DNA of 64,000 nt from Neobacillus sp. DY30 (GTDB lineage: Bacteria > Bacillota > Bacilli > Bacillales > Cytobacillaceae): positions 2,298,001-2,362,000 of the forward strand of contig NZ_CP126093.1 of assembly GCF_030123065.1 (NCBI RefSeq), in the 5' to 3' direction. The position numbers and the translations under genes are program-made. Under the pieces are notes generated by a model. It made no database searches. It was not told where the DNA came from and saw nothing but the letters and a program-made list of their open reading frames with translations. Below are positions 27,150-36,184 of this stretch, piece by piece; position 1 is the stretch's first letter, and every line of letters begins with the position of its first letter.

Positions 27150-27357
27150 TGGCAGGTGCCCGAACTGGATAAGGGAACCGGTGCCACGATCACCAATAAG
27201 CGCTATTCGTGCCCGAACCCGTAAAGGAACCGGTGCCACGGTCACGAATTTGCGCTATTCGTGCCCAAACTGGGTAAAGGAACCGGTGCCACGGTCACGA
27301 ATTTGCGCTATTCGTGCCCGAACTGGATAAATGAACCGGTGCCACGGTCACGAAAGC
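27150..27357. repeat. GC-rich 52/53-bp tandem repeat, about four copies
   Basis: Units begin GTGCCCGAAC at 27156, 27209, 27261 and 27314 (spacing 53, 52, 53). Each contains GGAACCGGTGCCACGG and is bounded by TTCGTG and CACGAA, so every unit, and every unit junction, can fold into a hairpin. It is visibly richer in GC than its surroundings. It fills most of the 405-bp gap between the beta-subunit gene and the GH43 gene. No coding potential is convincing. Confidence 0.85.
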
Positions 27358-27517
27358 TATCTTTATAAAAAGCAGTGATCCTAACGCTGACCATAATCTT
27401 GAATGAGTTCCATACTACAGTAATAACACTTTTGTAAAAGAATGTGACTTCAGACAAACTTGATTAAAAAGTTTAGTAGATTCCAAGTGAAAAACTAAAA
27501 AATAAAAGGTGATCTAT

Positions 27518-29161
27518 TTGAAGAAAAAACAGATACACAACCCAATTTTACCAGGCTTTTATCCTGATCCTTCCATTTGCAGGGTGGGAGATGATTTCTA
27601 CATGATTACATCAAGTTTCTCCTTATTTCCTGGAGTTCCTATTTTCCATAGTACAGACCTGGCTAATTGGGAACAGATTGGACATGTACTCGACCGAAAG
27701 TCACAGCTGCACACCACGGCAAATCATATGACAGCCGGAATCATGGCGCCAACACTTCGCTATCATGATGGTACCTTCTACATGATTACGACAAATGTCA
27801 GCGACAAATGGAATTTTATAGTGACTGCTACCGATCCCAAGGGTCCATGGTCAGATCCATATTGGATAGAAGGCTGTCCGGGAATTGATGCATCCTTATT
27901 TTTTGACGACGATGGGAAGGCATACATCACCGGTACTAGAGGTGAAGTCAGTCATGACGGTACACATGGAAGTCAAGTGATCTGGATTGGTGAAATTGAT
28001 CTGGTCAATATGAAACTTGTCGGTGAAAAAAAGACGATATGGAGCGGAGCCTTAATGAATTGCGCTTCACCTGAAGCTCCTCATCTTTACAAGAAGGATG
28101 GGTATTACTACTTGATGATTGCAGAGGGTGGTACGGAACACTATCATTCAGTCACGATCGCACGCACAAAAAATATTTTTGATTATTATGAGGGATATGC
28201 TGGAAATCCGATTTTGACCCATCGCCACCTAGGCAAACAGTATCCTATCTGTAATGTTGGCCATGCTGATTTCGTTGAACTAATAAACGGAGAATGGTAT
28301 GCTGTTATGCTTGCCTCACGCCTCATCGAGGGCTATCATAAAAATCTTGGAAGGGAAACCTTTATTGCACCAGTCGTTTGGGAAGATGGCTGGCCGGTCA
28401 TTAGCCCTGGAACGGGAAAAGTAGAATGGAGTTATCCCGCACCTGAACTCCCTGCCACTGTGCAAAAGCCTAGATCTGTGAGGGATGATTTCGAGGGCGA
28501 AAAGCTAGGAATGGATTGGGTATACTTCGGCACACCTTATGAAGATTTTCATACGCTCTTAGACAGCAAGTTGACTTTGAAATTGCTGCCACGTTCCATG
28601 AGCCCTGAATTACGTAAAATCGACTTGTCTGCAACCAAAACGGATGAGGGTGCTCCGAGTTTAAGCTTTATCGGACGCAGACTACAGCATGCAAACTTTC
28701 GGATTTCGGCCAGTATGAGTTTTGATGCATGTTCAGAGAATGAGACAGCAGGACTTGTCGTGATGCAGGCATCTAATCATCAATTCCGGTTGGAACGATC
28801 GATGGAGAAAGGACAGCAGATTCTGAGGCTGATCCAGTGTACCAGTGAGTTAACCGGATACCCGCACCAGCCGCACTTCAAAGGTATAACGACTGAAAGC
28901 GAGCTAGCAAAAACTGTGGTCGATGGTGGAGATATCAATCTGAGTATTATTGCAGAAGGACAAGATTATAGCTTTTATTATGGCAAAGTGGACGAGAGCC
29001 TCACCTTACTATACGAGAACGCAGACGCTAGAAAAATAAATCCCGAAATTGTTGGCGGTATGGTGGGAACAATGCTTGGCATGTTTGCAAGTTCGAACGG
29101 ACAAGAGAGTATTAACAAAGCAGAATTTGATTGGTTTGACTATAACGGAATTGAACAATAA
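27518..29161 (+). CDS. Glycoside hydrolase family 43 beta-xylosidase
   Basis: A 547-residue intracellular GH43 enzyme resembling B. subtilis XynB and related beta-xylosidases/arabinofuranosidases. The N-terminal five-bladed propeller (about 1-310) carries the catalytic trio: Asp17 in YPDPS (base), Asp124 in GIDAS (modulator) and Glu186 in SPEAPH (acid). The C-terminal about 220 residues form the GH43 beta-sandwich (C2) domain. The TTG at 27518 is chosen because AAAGGTGA lies about 6 nt upstream, giving the usual N-terminus MKKKQIHNPILPGFYPDPS. No signal peptide. It ends with one of the 35-bp terminator elements. Action on xylose-containing imported oligosaccharides is expected. Confidence 0.93.
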   Translation: MKKKQIHNPILPGFYPDPSICRVGDDFYMITSSFSLFPGVPIFHSTDLANWEQIGHVLDRKSQLHTTANHMTAGIMAPTLRYHDGTFYMITTNVSDKWNFIVTATDPKGPWSDPYWIEGCPGIDASLFFDDDGKAYITGTRGEVSHDGTHGSQVIWIGEIDLVNMKLVGEKKTIWSGALMNCASPEAPHLYKKDGYYYLMIAEGGTEHYHSVTIARTKNIFDYYEGYAGNPILTHRHLGKQYPICNVGHADFVELINGEWYAVMLASRLIEGYHKNLGRETFIAPVVWEDGWPVISPGTGKVEWSYPAPELPATVQKPRSVRDDFEGEKLGMDWVYFGTPYEDFHTLLDSKLTLKLLPRSMSPELRKIDLSATKTDEGAPSLSFIGRRLQHANFRISASMSFDACSENETAGLVVMQASNHQFRLERSMEKGQQILRLIQCTSELTGYPHQPHFKGITTESELAKTVVDGGDINLSIIAEGQDYSFYYGKVDESLTLLYENADARKINPEIVGGMVGTMLGMFASSNGQESINKAEFDWFDYNGIEQ

Positions 29162-29174
29162 AGATCGTTGTTAG

Positions 29175-29209
29175 AGAGATTAAAAATCATAGTTAGATTT
29201 TTAATCTCT
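29175..29209 (+). terminator. 35-bp inverted repeat (14-7-14) acting as terminator after GH43 gene
   Basis: Perfect arms AGAGATTAAAAATC and GATTTTTAATCTCT around a 7-nt loop, followed by TTATTTTTC, 13 nt after the GH43 stop. It is also 138 bp upstream of the MFS gene. Confidence 0.87.
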
Positions 29210-29347
29210 TTATTTTTCAAGAAATATCCGAAAAAACTAGGATAAGAATTGCACTATTAAGAGATTAAATAATCGAAATGAAGTTAGTAAATAGAAAGGT
29301 AATATTAAATAAGCAGAGTTTTTAGTTTTTAGAACAGGAGAAAGTGA

Positions 29348-30601
29348 ATGCAAAGGTTTAATATGTTAAAAGTAATGAGAAATATGCCATTACTAATTCT
29401 AATGGTAAACACATTTATCGCTTTAGTTGGGGTTGGTTTGGCAATTCCGGTTCTTCCCAAATTTATTTCAGAAATCGGTGCCAGCGGTAAAGATATGGGA
29501 TATCTCGTAGCAGCAACAGGACTAACTCAGTTTCTATTTTCACCACTAGGCGGGAAGCTTTCAGATCAATATGGTCGGAAGATAATTACTGTTATTGGTT
29601 TGGCGATTATAATGGTGTCTCAATTTATGTTCAGTGTAGGCACTGATCTCTGGGTCCTTTATCTGTCACGCTTCATCGGGGGAATTGGTGTTGGCTTGCT
29701 TATACCCGCTACGATGGCATATGTAGCCGATGTTACCACATTAGAAAATCGCGGAAAAGGGATGGGGTTACTTGGTGCTTCCATTTCGCTCGGTTTTGTT
29801 ATTGGTCCAGGAATTGGAGGATTTCTTGCAGAGTTCGGCATACGTGTACCGTTTTATGCTTCAGCGCTCGCCGCAGCTATCGCCATGCTCGTATCGCTGT
29901 TATTTTTACCAGAGTCATTGTCAAAAGCACAACAACATGAGTTTAGAAATTCATCGTTGGAACAAAACGGAATGGTTCATGACATCAAAAGGTCTTTTAA
30001 AGTGTCTTACTTCGTACTCTTACTACTCGTCTTTACTATGACATTTGGACTGGCAAACTTTGAAACAATCTTTGGATTATATGTTACTGAAAAGTATGAG
30101 TATACCCCTAAAGATATTTCTATCATCATGACGATAGCAGCTTTAATTGGTGTGATCATTCAGGCGCTCGTGGTAGATAAACTGCTGCAGCGTTTCAATG
30201 AAATTAGGGTGATTAATGTTTGTTTCTTGCTATCTGCACTAACGATGGTTGTCATATTATTATCCGGGAATTTTTTATTTATGTTAATGATGAATATTTT
30301 ATTTATTTTATTTACCTCGATTCTTCGACCTGCCATTAATACGTTGCTATCAAAAATGGCTGGAAGTGAACAGGGCTTTGCTGCGGGAATGAACAATGCT
30401 TATAGTAGTTTAGGTAATATTATCGGACCTTCCTTAGCGGGAATTTTATTTGATGTTTCCTTTAATGTTCCATTTATATTTGGTGCCGTAATTTTGTTAG
30501 GCAGTATTGTCATGTGTGTGGCATGGAATCAGAAAGCTAGACAAAATTCTGATTTTGTTTTGATTTTAAGCGGCAAAAGTAAACTCGTGAAGGAGAGATG
30601 A
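29348..30601 (+). CDS. MFS transporter, drug:proton antiporter-1 type
   Basis: A 417-residue major facilitator protein with about 12 helices. The helix 2-3 loop motif is GGKLSDQYGRK, and the antiporter motif C appears in helix 5 as GLGASISLGFVIGPGIGG-like residues (about 140-160). This is the DHA1 type of Bmr/NorA relatives rather than a typical sugar importer. It is co-transcribed with a TIM-barrel gene that begins just after its stop. In a glycoside pathway an exporter could expel the freed aglycone, often toxic, or a reaction by-product; this is speculation from context. AGGAG precedes the ATG. Confidence 0.87.
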   Translation: MQRFNMLKVMRNMPLLILMVNTFIALVGVGLAIPVLPKFISEIGASGKDMGYLVAATGLTQFLFSPLGGKLSDQYGRKIITVIGLAIIMVSQFMFSVGTDLWVLYLSRFIGGIGVGLLIPATMAYVADVTTLENRGKGMGLLGASISLGFVIGPGIGGFLAEFGIRVPFYASALAAAIAMLVSLLFLPESLSKAQQHEFRNSSLEQNGMVHDIKRSFKVSYFVLLLLVFTMTFGLANFETIFGLYVTEKYEYTPKDISIIMTIAALIGVIIQALVVDKLLQRFNEIRVINVCFLLSALTMVVILLSGNFLFMLMMNILFILFTSILRPAINTLLSKMAGSEQGFAAGMNNAYSSLGNIIGPSLAGILFDVSFNVPFIFGAVILLGSIVMCVAWNQKARQNSDFVLILSGKSKLVKER

Positions 30602-30602
30602 A

Positions 30603-31469
30603 TTGACAATGGAAATTGGATTAAATTTATTTTCAGTATTTAAGGAACTAAACGAAGATTACTTTGGTACCTTGGAGCATGTAGCAGAAATGGGGTATAA
30701 GAATCTTGAATTGCTAACAGTAAATTTTTCTACGGGAGAGCGATATTCAGATGCTTTTTCCCTTCCCGTCATTAAACAGAAGTTGGAGGACTTAGGGCTA
30801 AATGCTTTTTCAGCGCATGAAGGTGTTGCTCCAGGAAGCGCAATAATGGATGCTGATTGGGATCGTATTGTTGAAGAAAATGCTGAACTTGGTTGTCAGT
30901 CGATTGTTTTCCCAATGGCATTTATTTCAGGACGAGAAGACACACTACAAACAGCAGAACATCTAAATTTAATCGGGGAAAAATGCAATAAAGCAGGACT
31001 AAGCTTTTACTATCATAACCATGCGCATGAGTTTAGAAGAATAGGAGAAACATCATTATTTGAACTACTCGCAGAAAATACGGATCCAGCTCTCGTAAAA
31101 TTTGAGTTAGATCTAGTATGGGTGATGAGAGGTGGATATGATCCGTTGGCATTACTCGAAAAACTTGGCAGTCGCTGTGATATGATCCACCAAAAAGATT
31201 TAGGGCAGCACGTGAATCCAGTAAATATTTTGTCTGCAATATCTCAAGGAAATCTAGATACGATGAAAATTTACACAGAGATGGTAAAACCAAATGATTT
31301 TGTTAATCTAGGAACCGGTATCGTTAATTTTCAAGAGACCTATCAAAAGCTTCATCAACTGGGATATGTTCGTTATGCAATTGTAGAGAATGAAGGACAG
31401 CCGGGGAATAAATTTACAAGTATTGCGGACGATTTAAAAGTCATGGAGAAATATGTTCAAGCACGTTAA
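30603..31469 (+). CDS. TIM-barrel sugar phosphate isomerase/epimerase-like protein
   Basis: A 288-residue xylose isomerase-like TIM barrel of the subgroup with YYHNHAHEF, FELDLVWVMRGGYDP, MIHQKDLG and IVENEG, which together supply the metal ligands. It is distinct from the deglycosidase alpha subunits and has no beta subunit. It lies 1 nt after the MFS stop. Starts at TTG 30603 (7 nt after GGAG) and ATG 30609 are both possible; the former has better spacing. It probably acts on a keto-sugar intermediate of the island, but its reaction is unknown. Confidence 0.8.
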   Translation: MTMEIGLNLFSVFKELNEDYFGTLEHVAEMGYKNLELLTVNFSTGERYSDAFSLPVIKQKLEDLGLNAFSAHEGVAPGSAIMDADWDRIVEENAELGCQSIVFPMAFISGREDTLQTAEHLNLIGEKCNKAGLSFYYHNHAHEFRRIGETSLFELLAENTDPALVKFELDLVWVMRGGYDPLALLEKLGSRCDMIHQKDLGQHVNPVNILSAISQGNLDTMKIYTEMVKPNDFVNLGTGIVNFQETYQKLHQLGYVRYAIVENEGQPGNKFTSIADDLKVMEKYVQAR

Positions 31470-31495
31470 TGAGTAGATTATCTTGTCATCAAGTT

Positions 31496-31540
31496 AAGCC
31501 GCAAAGTTACAGTAAAACTTTAGCGGTTTTTTTAATTTTT
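31496..31540 (+). terminator. Rho-independent terminator
   Basis: CCGCAAAGTT and AACTTTAGCGG arms around a 7-nt loop, followed by TTTTTTTAATTTTT. Confidence 0.85.
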
Positions 31541-31583
31541 AGGCATCTATTATTACCTAATTATTTAATCGTAAGGAGGCTAT

Positions 31584-32513
31584 ATGAAATATCCATATGA
31601 GTCTGTAGTAGTGAATGAGGAAATACCGATGTTTATGTTGATGACGAGTGTTAAATATGTTGCGATGCACTGGCATGACCGGATTGAATTTTTATTTGTT
31701 CTGAAAGGGCGGATTCATGTATATGTCGGCAGAGATGAATATTTTTTACAGGAAGATGACTTATTGCTTATTAATAGTAATGAAGTTCACGGTGTAGAAT
31801 CGAGTGAGGACAATAAACTAATCGTTCTTCAAATCCCTGTCTCATATATCAAAAAAATTTACAAAAACATTGAAAATGAAACGTTCCACTGCCAATCTTT
31901 TCAATCTGTGGAACAAGACAGATTTAATAATATCCGATCGTTAATTGCCCAATTAATGATAATCTCAAGAAACAAAAAGGATGGGTATGAAGTTAAAATA
32001 CATTCTCTTTTATTAGATATCGTTTACAACCTCATTTGCAAATTTAGAGTAAAAAATAATGTGGATTTTTACAGAAACAGTAAGAAAGATATACAACGAC
32101 TTACTAGGATCACTAGCTATATTCAACAGAATTTTATGCATCCTATTACATTAAATGAAATTGCAGAAAATGAACAACTAACGGTCCCTTACTTATCCAA
32201 ATACTTTCAACAGCATATGGGACAATCCTTTGTTAAATATTTAAATGGTATTCGCTTAGAACATGCTGTCCGAACGATGCTGGAATCAGATTGGCCTATT
32301 ATTCAAATCGCCATGGAATCTGGTTTTTCCAATCTAAATACCTTCCATAAACTATTTAAAGAAACCTTTCACGCCACACCCTATCAATATCGAAAAAAAC
32401 AATCGAATAACGCTATCAGCATACGTCAAAAGAAAAAAGGGGTTGAAGGGTATCAATATCATGAAGAAGCTGATTTAAACTATTTGAATAAATATTTGTT
32501 ATTTTCTGAATAA
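31584..32513 (+). CDS. AraC-family transcriptional regulator
   Basis: A 309-residue regulator with an N-terminal cupin (HWHDRIEFLFVLKGRIHVYV, then LLLINSNEVHG) and an AraC HTH domain (about 170-275: NEQLTVPYLSKYFQQHMGQSF, NLNTFHKLFKETF). The layout and motifs match the first 280 residues of the fusion at 5041 (HxHREIELIYMIKG, LVNSNEFH, LSIPYLSKFFKK), so the two are close relatives; this one has no GH39 domain. It lies directly upstream of the ABC importer genes and probably controls them, with GGAGG 6 nt before the ATG. Confidence 0.92.
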   Translation: MKYPYESVVVNEEIPMFMLMTSVKYVAMHWHDRIEFLFVLKGRIHVYVGRDEYFLQEDDLLLINSNEVHGVESSEDNKLIVLQIPVSYIKKIYKNIENETFHCQSFQSVEQDRFNNIRSLIAQLMIISRNKKDGYEVKIHSLLLDIVYNLICKFRVKNNVDFYRNSKKDIQRLTRITSYIQQNFMHPITLNEIAENEQLTVPYLSKYFQQHMGQSFVKYLNGIRLEHAVRTMLESDWPIIQIAMESGFSNLNTFHKLFKETFHATPYQYRKKQSNNAISIRQKKKGVEGYQYHEEADLNYLNKYLLFSE

Positions 32514-32586
32514 TAATAAAAATTGATATCATTTATATTAAAATACTGGACGTTTTCTAGTTAATTCCTCTCTATAATAATCAGTA

Positions 32587-32600
32587 ATAAACCGCTTTCA
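32587..32600 (-). promoter_or_regulatory. Possible cre (CcpA) site before ABC importer
   Basis: On the minus strand TGAAAGCGGTTTAT matches the cre consensus at 12 of 14. It is 79 bp before the lipoprotein start. Confidence 0.45.
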
Positions 32601-32678
32601 TATAGATGGATGTTAAAAACAAAGTAAGTAATCTATCAAAAAGGCGGGTTATGGTGATTAAAAATAGGGGGTAAATAC

Positions 32679-34166
32679 ATGAGGAAATTAATTAGTTTTA
32701 TTCTTGTAAGTTTTTTACTGTTAATTACAGCGTGTAGTCCGAAACAGGAAAGCTCAACGAATGAAAGCACTGGATCTAATGAAGGTACATCAGAGGTTAA
32801 TGTTGTACTATTTTCAGCTTCCGTTCCGAAAGATTTAAAAATAGTAGAAGATGAAATTAACAAGATTACCAAAGAAAAGATTAATGTGAAAATTAAATTG
32901 TCACCCATTAATATTGGTGCCTATGTTCAACAAACGAATTTGATGTTATCGAGCAATGAAAAAGTAGATTTAATGCTCGTTGCTTCCTTTTTTGGCTACA
33001 CTTCCCAAGCGGCAAAAGGACAATTACTTCCTCTGGATGATTTGGTAGATAAATATGGTCCTGATATCAAAAAGGTAATGGATGAGGATTATTTGAATGC
33101 ATCGAAGGTCGGCGGGAAATTATATGCGGTTCCAACCCTACGAGATATGGCTTCAGCCAGTGGGATTTTGATGCGCAAAGATTTAGTAGAAAAGTATAAT
33201 ATTGATGTTAGTAAGGTAAAAACTTTAGATGATTTAGAGAAAGTATTGAAAACGATAAAGGATAACGAAAAAGATTTGACTCCACTTGTTCCTTCAAATC
33301 CTGGACAGCAGCCAACCATGATTTATAACTGGTTCGATCGTCTAGGTGATGGTTTAGGTGTACTGCCTAAATATGATAATAATTTGAAAGTTGTAAACTT
33401 GTATGAAACGGACGAATATGCAGAATTTGTAAAGAAAATGAGAAAATGGCAGAACGAAGGACTTCTTATGAAAAATCCAGGTACAAATACGGAAACGGGC
33501 GGAAACTTAGTAAAGTCTAATGTAGGTTTTAGTTATTTAAGTCCTCTTAAGCCAGGGATAGACTCACAAGAATCTAAAAATACTCAAATGCCTATGGTTT
33601 CAGCCTCACTTGGAGAACCAGTATCGACAACATTTGGTGTAACAACGATGATGTGGGGGATTCCTCAAAGTTCCAAAATCCCAAAAGACGCGATGAAATT
33701 TCTAAATTTAATGTATCAAGACAAAGAGTTAGTTAATTTACTAAGTTGGGGTATTGAAGGAAAACATTATGAAAAAGTATCGGAAACCTTGGTTAAGTAT
33801 CCTGAAGGCGTGGATGCAACAAACAATGGTTACAATTTAAATATGAACTTTGCTATGGGAAATTCCTTCCTTTCCTATATATTTGAAGGGAATGACCCAG
33901 AACTTTGGAATCAAATGGATGGTTTTAACAAAAGTGCCATTAAATCTAAGGCATTAGGTTTTAATTTTGACAGTTCACCGGTGAAAACAGAAGTCACTGC
34001 AGTTACCAATGTCGTTAATAAGTATACAATCGGTTTGGAAAACGGAGTGTTAGATCCCGAAACGGAATTACCGAAATTTATTAAAGAATTAAAGGCTGCC
34101 GGTATGGACAAGATTGTTGCAGAAAAACAAAAACAATTGGATGATTGGGCCAAAACGCAAAAATAA
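32679..34166 (+). CDS. ABC transporter sugar-binding lipoprotein (YtcQ/LplA-like)
   Basis: A 495-residue extracellular solute-binding protein. It has a signal peptide with lipobox LITAC (Cys19-20), a Ser/Asn/Thr-rich linker, then the family 1 oligosaccharide-binding fold; the C-terminal half (WGIEGKHYEKV region) matches the DUF3502-type end seen in YtcQ/LplA proteins. It delivers an oligosaccharide or glycoside to the permeases encoded next. A 35-bp hairpin with a T-run separates it from the permeases, which would leave the binding protein in excess over the membrane subunits. Confidence 0.9.
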   Translation: MRKLISFILVSFLLLITACSPKQESSTNESTGSNEGTSEVNVVLFSASVPKDLKIVEDEINKITKEKINVKIKLSPINIGAYVQQTNLMLSSNEKVDLMLVASFFGYTSQAAKGQLLPLDDLVDKYGPDIKKVMDEDYLNASKVGGKLYAVPTLRDMASASGILMRKDLVEKYNIDVSKVKTLDDLEKVLKTIKDNEKDLTPLVPSNPGQQPTMIYNWFDRLGDGLGVLPKYDNNLKVVNLYETDEYAEFVKKMRKWQNEGLLMKNPGTNTETGGNLVKSNVGFSYLSPLKPGIDSQESKNTQMPMVSASLGEPVSTTFGVTTMMWGIPQSSKIPKDAMKFLNLMYQDKELVNLLSWGIEGKHYEKVSETLVKYPEGVDATNNGYNLNMNFAMGNSFLSYIFEGNDPELWNQMDGFNKSAIKSKALGFNFDSSPVKTEVTAVTNVVNKYTIGLENGVLDPETELPKFIKELKAAGMDKIVAEKQKQLDDWAKTQK

Positions 34167-34207
34167 CATCGTAAACTATCCGCTAATACTTTCTTAAACT
34201 TTTATAT

Positions 34208-34252
34208 GGAGATTAAAAATCCAAGTTTGATTTTTAATCTCTTTTTTTATAA
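34208..34252 (+). terminator. 35-bp inverted repeat (14-7-14) as partial terminator between ABC genes
   Basis: Arms GGAGATTAAAAATC and GATTTTTAATCTCT (13 of 14 pairing, one G-U) around a 7-nt loop, then TTTTTTTAT. It lies within the presumed ABC operon, suggesting partial read-through. Confidence 0.85.
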
Positions 34253-34288
34253 TGCTTTTAAATGACAAATGTACAAGGAGGAATAGGG

Positions 34289-35266
34289 ATGTCAGAGGTT
34301 ACGGTAAAGAAATTGCAAGCAGATGTTCAAACAATACCTGTTAGAAAAGTTAACACTAGACTAATGAAATTGAAAAGGGCTCTGCCGCTATTCATCATGA
34401 TGCTGCCTGGTTTACTATACTTGCTTATCAACAATTACTTACCGATGTTTGGCTTTATCATTGCTTTTAAAGATATTAATTTCGCAAAAGGAATCTTGGG
34501 AAGTGATTGGATTGGCTTTAAAAACTTCGAATACTTGTTTAGCACAAGAGATGCATTTGTGATTACTCGTAATACCATTCTTTATAATGGAGGATTTATT
34601 ATTTTAAATACTGTATTGGCCATCGCGGTAGCCATAATGTTAAATGAAATTAAAAATAAGCTGGCAAAAAGTTTTTATCAAAGTGTTATCCTTATGCCAT
34701 TTTTGATTTCAATGGTTATTGTCAGCTATTTGGGCTATGCCTTCTTTAGCGAGGATACCGGTTATCTCAACAATACTATCCTTCCTTTGCTAGGACTTGA
34801 TGGAGTTTCTTGGTACTCAGAAGCAAAATATTGGCCCTATATTTTAACATTCATCAATATGTGGAAAGGTGTCGGTTTCTTGTGCGTTATTTACCTGGCT
34901 GCCATTATCGGAATCGACCAAGAATTCTATGAAGCTGCTACGTTGGATGGAGCGAATAAATGGCAGCAAATCCTTCATATTACGATTCCATCCATCATGC
35001 CAGTGATTATCATGATGACATTATTGGCAATCGGGCGCATTTTCTACTCAGATTTTGGGTTGTTCTATCAAGTACCAATGAATTCAGGTGCGATTTATGA
35101 CACGACAAATGTTATTGATACTTATGTTTACCGTGGGTTAATGCAGCTTGGGGACATTGGGATGTCGGCAGCTGCCGGGCTCTATCAATCCGTTGTAGGA
35201 TTTATCCTTGTTTTAGTATCAAACTATCTTGTTCGAAGAAAAAGTAAAGATAATGCATTATTTTAA
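34289..35266 (+). CDS. ABC sugar transporter permease (LplB/YteP-like)
   Basis: A 325-residue inner permease with about six helices and the binding-protein-dependent transport EAA loop (EFYEAATLDGANKWQQILHI). It resembles LplB/YteP-type permeases that pair with YtcQ/LplA binding proteins. The ATG at 34289 is chosen because AAGGAGG lies about 8 nt upstream; an in-frame ATG at 34262 precedes that site. A second permease follows 17 nt later. No ATPase gene is present in the cluster, so a shared MsmX-type ATPase encoded elsewhere is probably used, as is common in Bacillus. Confidence 0.92.
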   Translation: MSEVTVKKLQADVQTIPVRKVNTRLMKLKRALPLFIMMLPGLLYLLINNYLPMFGFIIAFKDINFAKGILGSDWIGFKNFEYLFSTRDAFVITRNTILYNGGFIILNTVLAIAVAIMLNEIKNKLAKSFYQSVILMPFLISMVIVSYLGYAFFSEDTGYLNNTILPLLGLDGVSWYSEAKYWPYILTFINMWKGVGFLCVIYLAAIIGIDQEFYEAATLDGANKWQQILHITIPSIMPVIIMMTLLAIGRIFYSDFGLFYQVPMNSGAIYDTTNVIDTYVYRGLMQLGDIGMSAAAGLYQSVVGFILVLVSNYLVRRKSKDNALF

Positions 35267-35283
35267 GCCATAGGGGGAGCAAA

Positions 35284-36171
35284 ATGTATAGATCAGATCG
35301 AATTACCGCTTGGGTGTCACATATCTTTTTAATTATACTTGCTGCAGGTAGTATTATTCCCTTGGTCCTTCTTTTATCTTCATCCTTTTCAAGTGAAGCC
35401 TCAATCTTGAAAGAGGGATACTCTTTTTTTCCAAAGGAGTTTAGCTTTGCGGCATATGAGTACCTGTTAACTAATTCAGCAAGTATTTTACGGGCCTACG
35501 GTATCACCATTTTCGTTACGGTTTTGGGAACCTTTGTCAGCTTGGCGATGACTGCACTTTTGGCTTACGCACTTTCTCGTCGTGATTTACCATACCGAAA
35601 CTTTTTTGCATTTTTTGTTTTCTTTACACTCTTGTTTAATGGTGGACTTGTTCCGACCTATCTTGTATATACTCAAGTATTTGACATAAAAAATACAATC
35701 TGGGCACTAATCGTACCTGGTTTGTTAATGAACGGATTTAACGTATTATTAATGAGAACCTTTTTTATTACTTCCATACCTGAGCCTGTCATTGAATCAG
35801 CACGGATGGACGGTGCAGGTGAATTTAGAACCTTTTTCTCCATCGTTCTGCCGCTTTCATTGCCCATTTTGGCTACAATTGGGTTACTTCAAACAATCTT
35901 TTATTGGAACGATTGGTTTAATGGACTGATTTATATTACAGAACCATCCTTATTCAGTATCCAAAACATGTTAAATAGAATACTGACGGATATTCAATTT
36001 TTGGCTAGCAGTAATTTAGGTACTAACACAAGCTCTGCTGCTTCCCAGATTCCTACCACAGGTGTGCGGATGGCAATTGCAGTAATCGGTTTCCTTCCAA
36101 TACTTATTGCTTATCCATTCTTCCAAAAGTACCTTGTAAAAGGGATTGCGCTAGGATCGGTTAAAGGCTGA
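35284..36171 (+). CDS. ABC sugar transporter permease (LplC/YtcP-like)
   Basis: A 295-residue permease with about six helices and the EAA loop in VIESARMDGAGEFRTFFSIVLP. It resembles LplC/YtcP and forms the heterodimeric membrane channel with the preceding gene product. GGGGGAG lies just before the ATG. It is the last gene of the importer operon, ended by a 35-bp inverted repeat. Confidence 0.92.
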   Translation: MYRSDRITAWVSHIFLIILAAGSIIPLVLLLSSSFSSEASILKEGYSFFPKEFSFAAYEYLLTNSASILRAYGITIFVTVLGTFVSLAMTALLAYALSRRDLPYRNFFAFFVFFTLLFNGGLVPTYLVYTQVFDIKNTIWALIVPGLLMNGFNVLLMRTFFITSIPEPVIESARMDGAGEFRTFFSIVLPLSLPILATIGLLQTIFYWNDWFNGLIYITEPSLFSIQNMLNRILTDIQFLASSNLGTNTSSAASQIPTTGVRMAIAVIGFLPILIAYPFFQKYLVKGIALGSVKG

Positions 36172-36184
36172 AAACTTACATAAA

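Noticed and set aside
27150..27357. CRISPR array or coding repeat
   Set aside because: Units abut without variable spacers, and short open frames through it run in several phases without a ribosome site.
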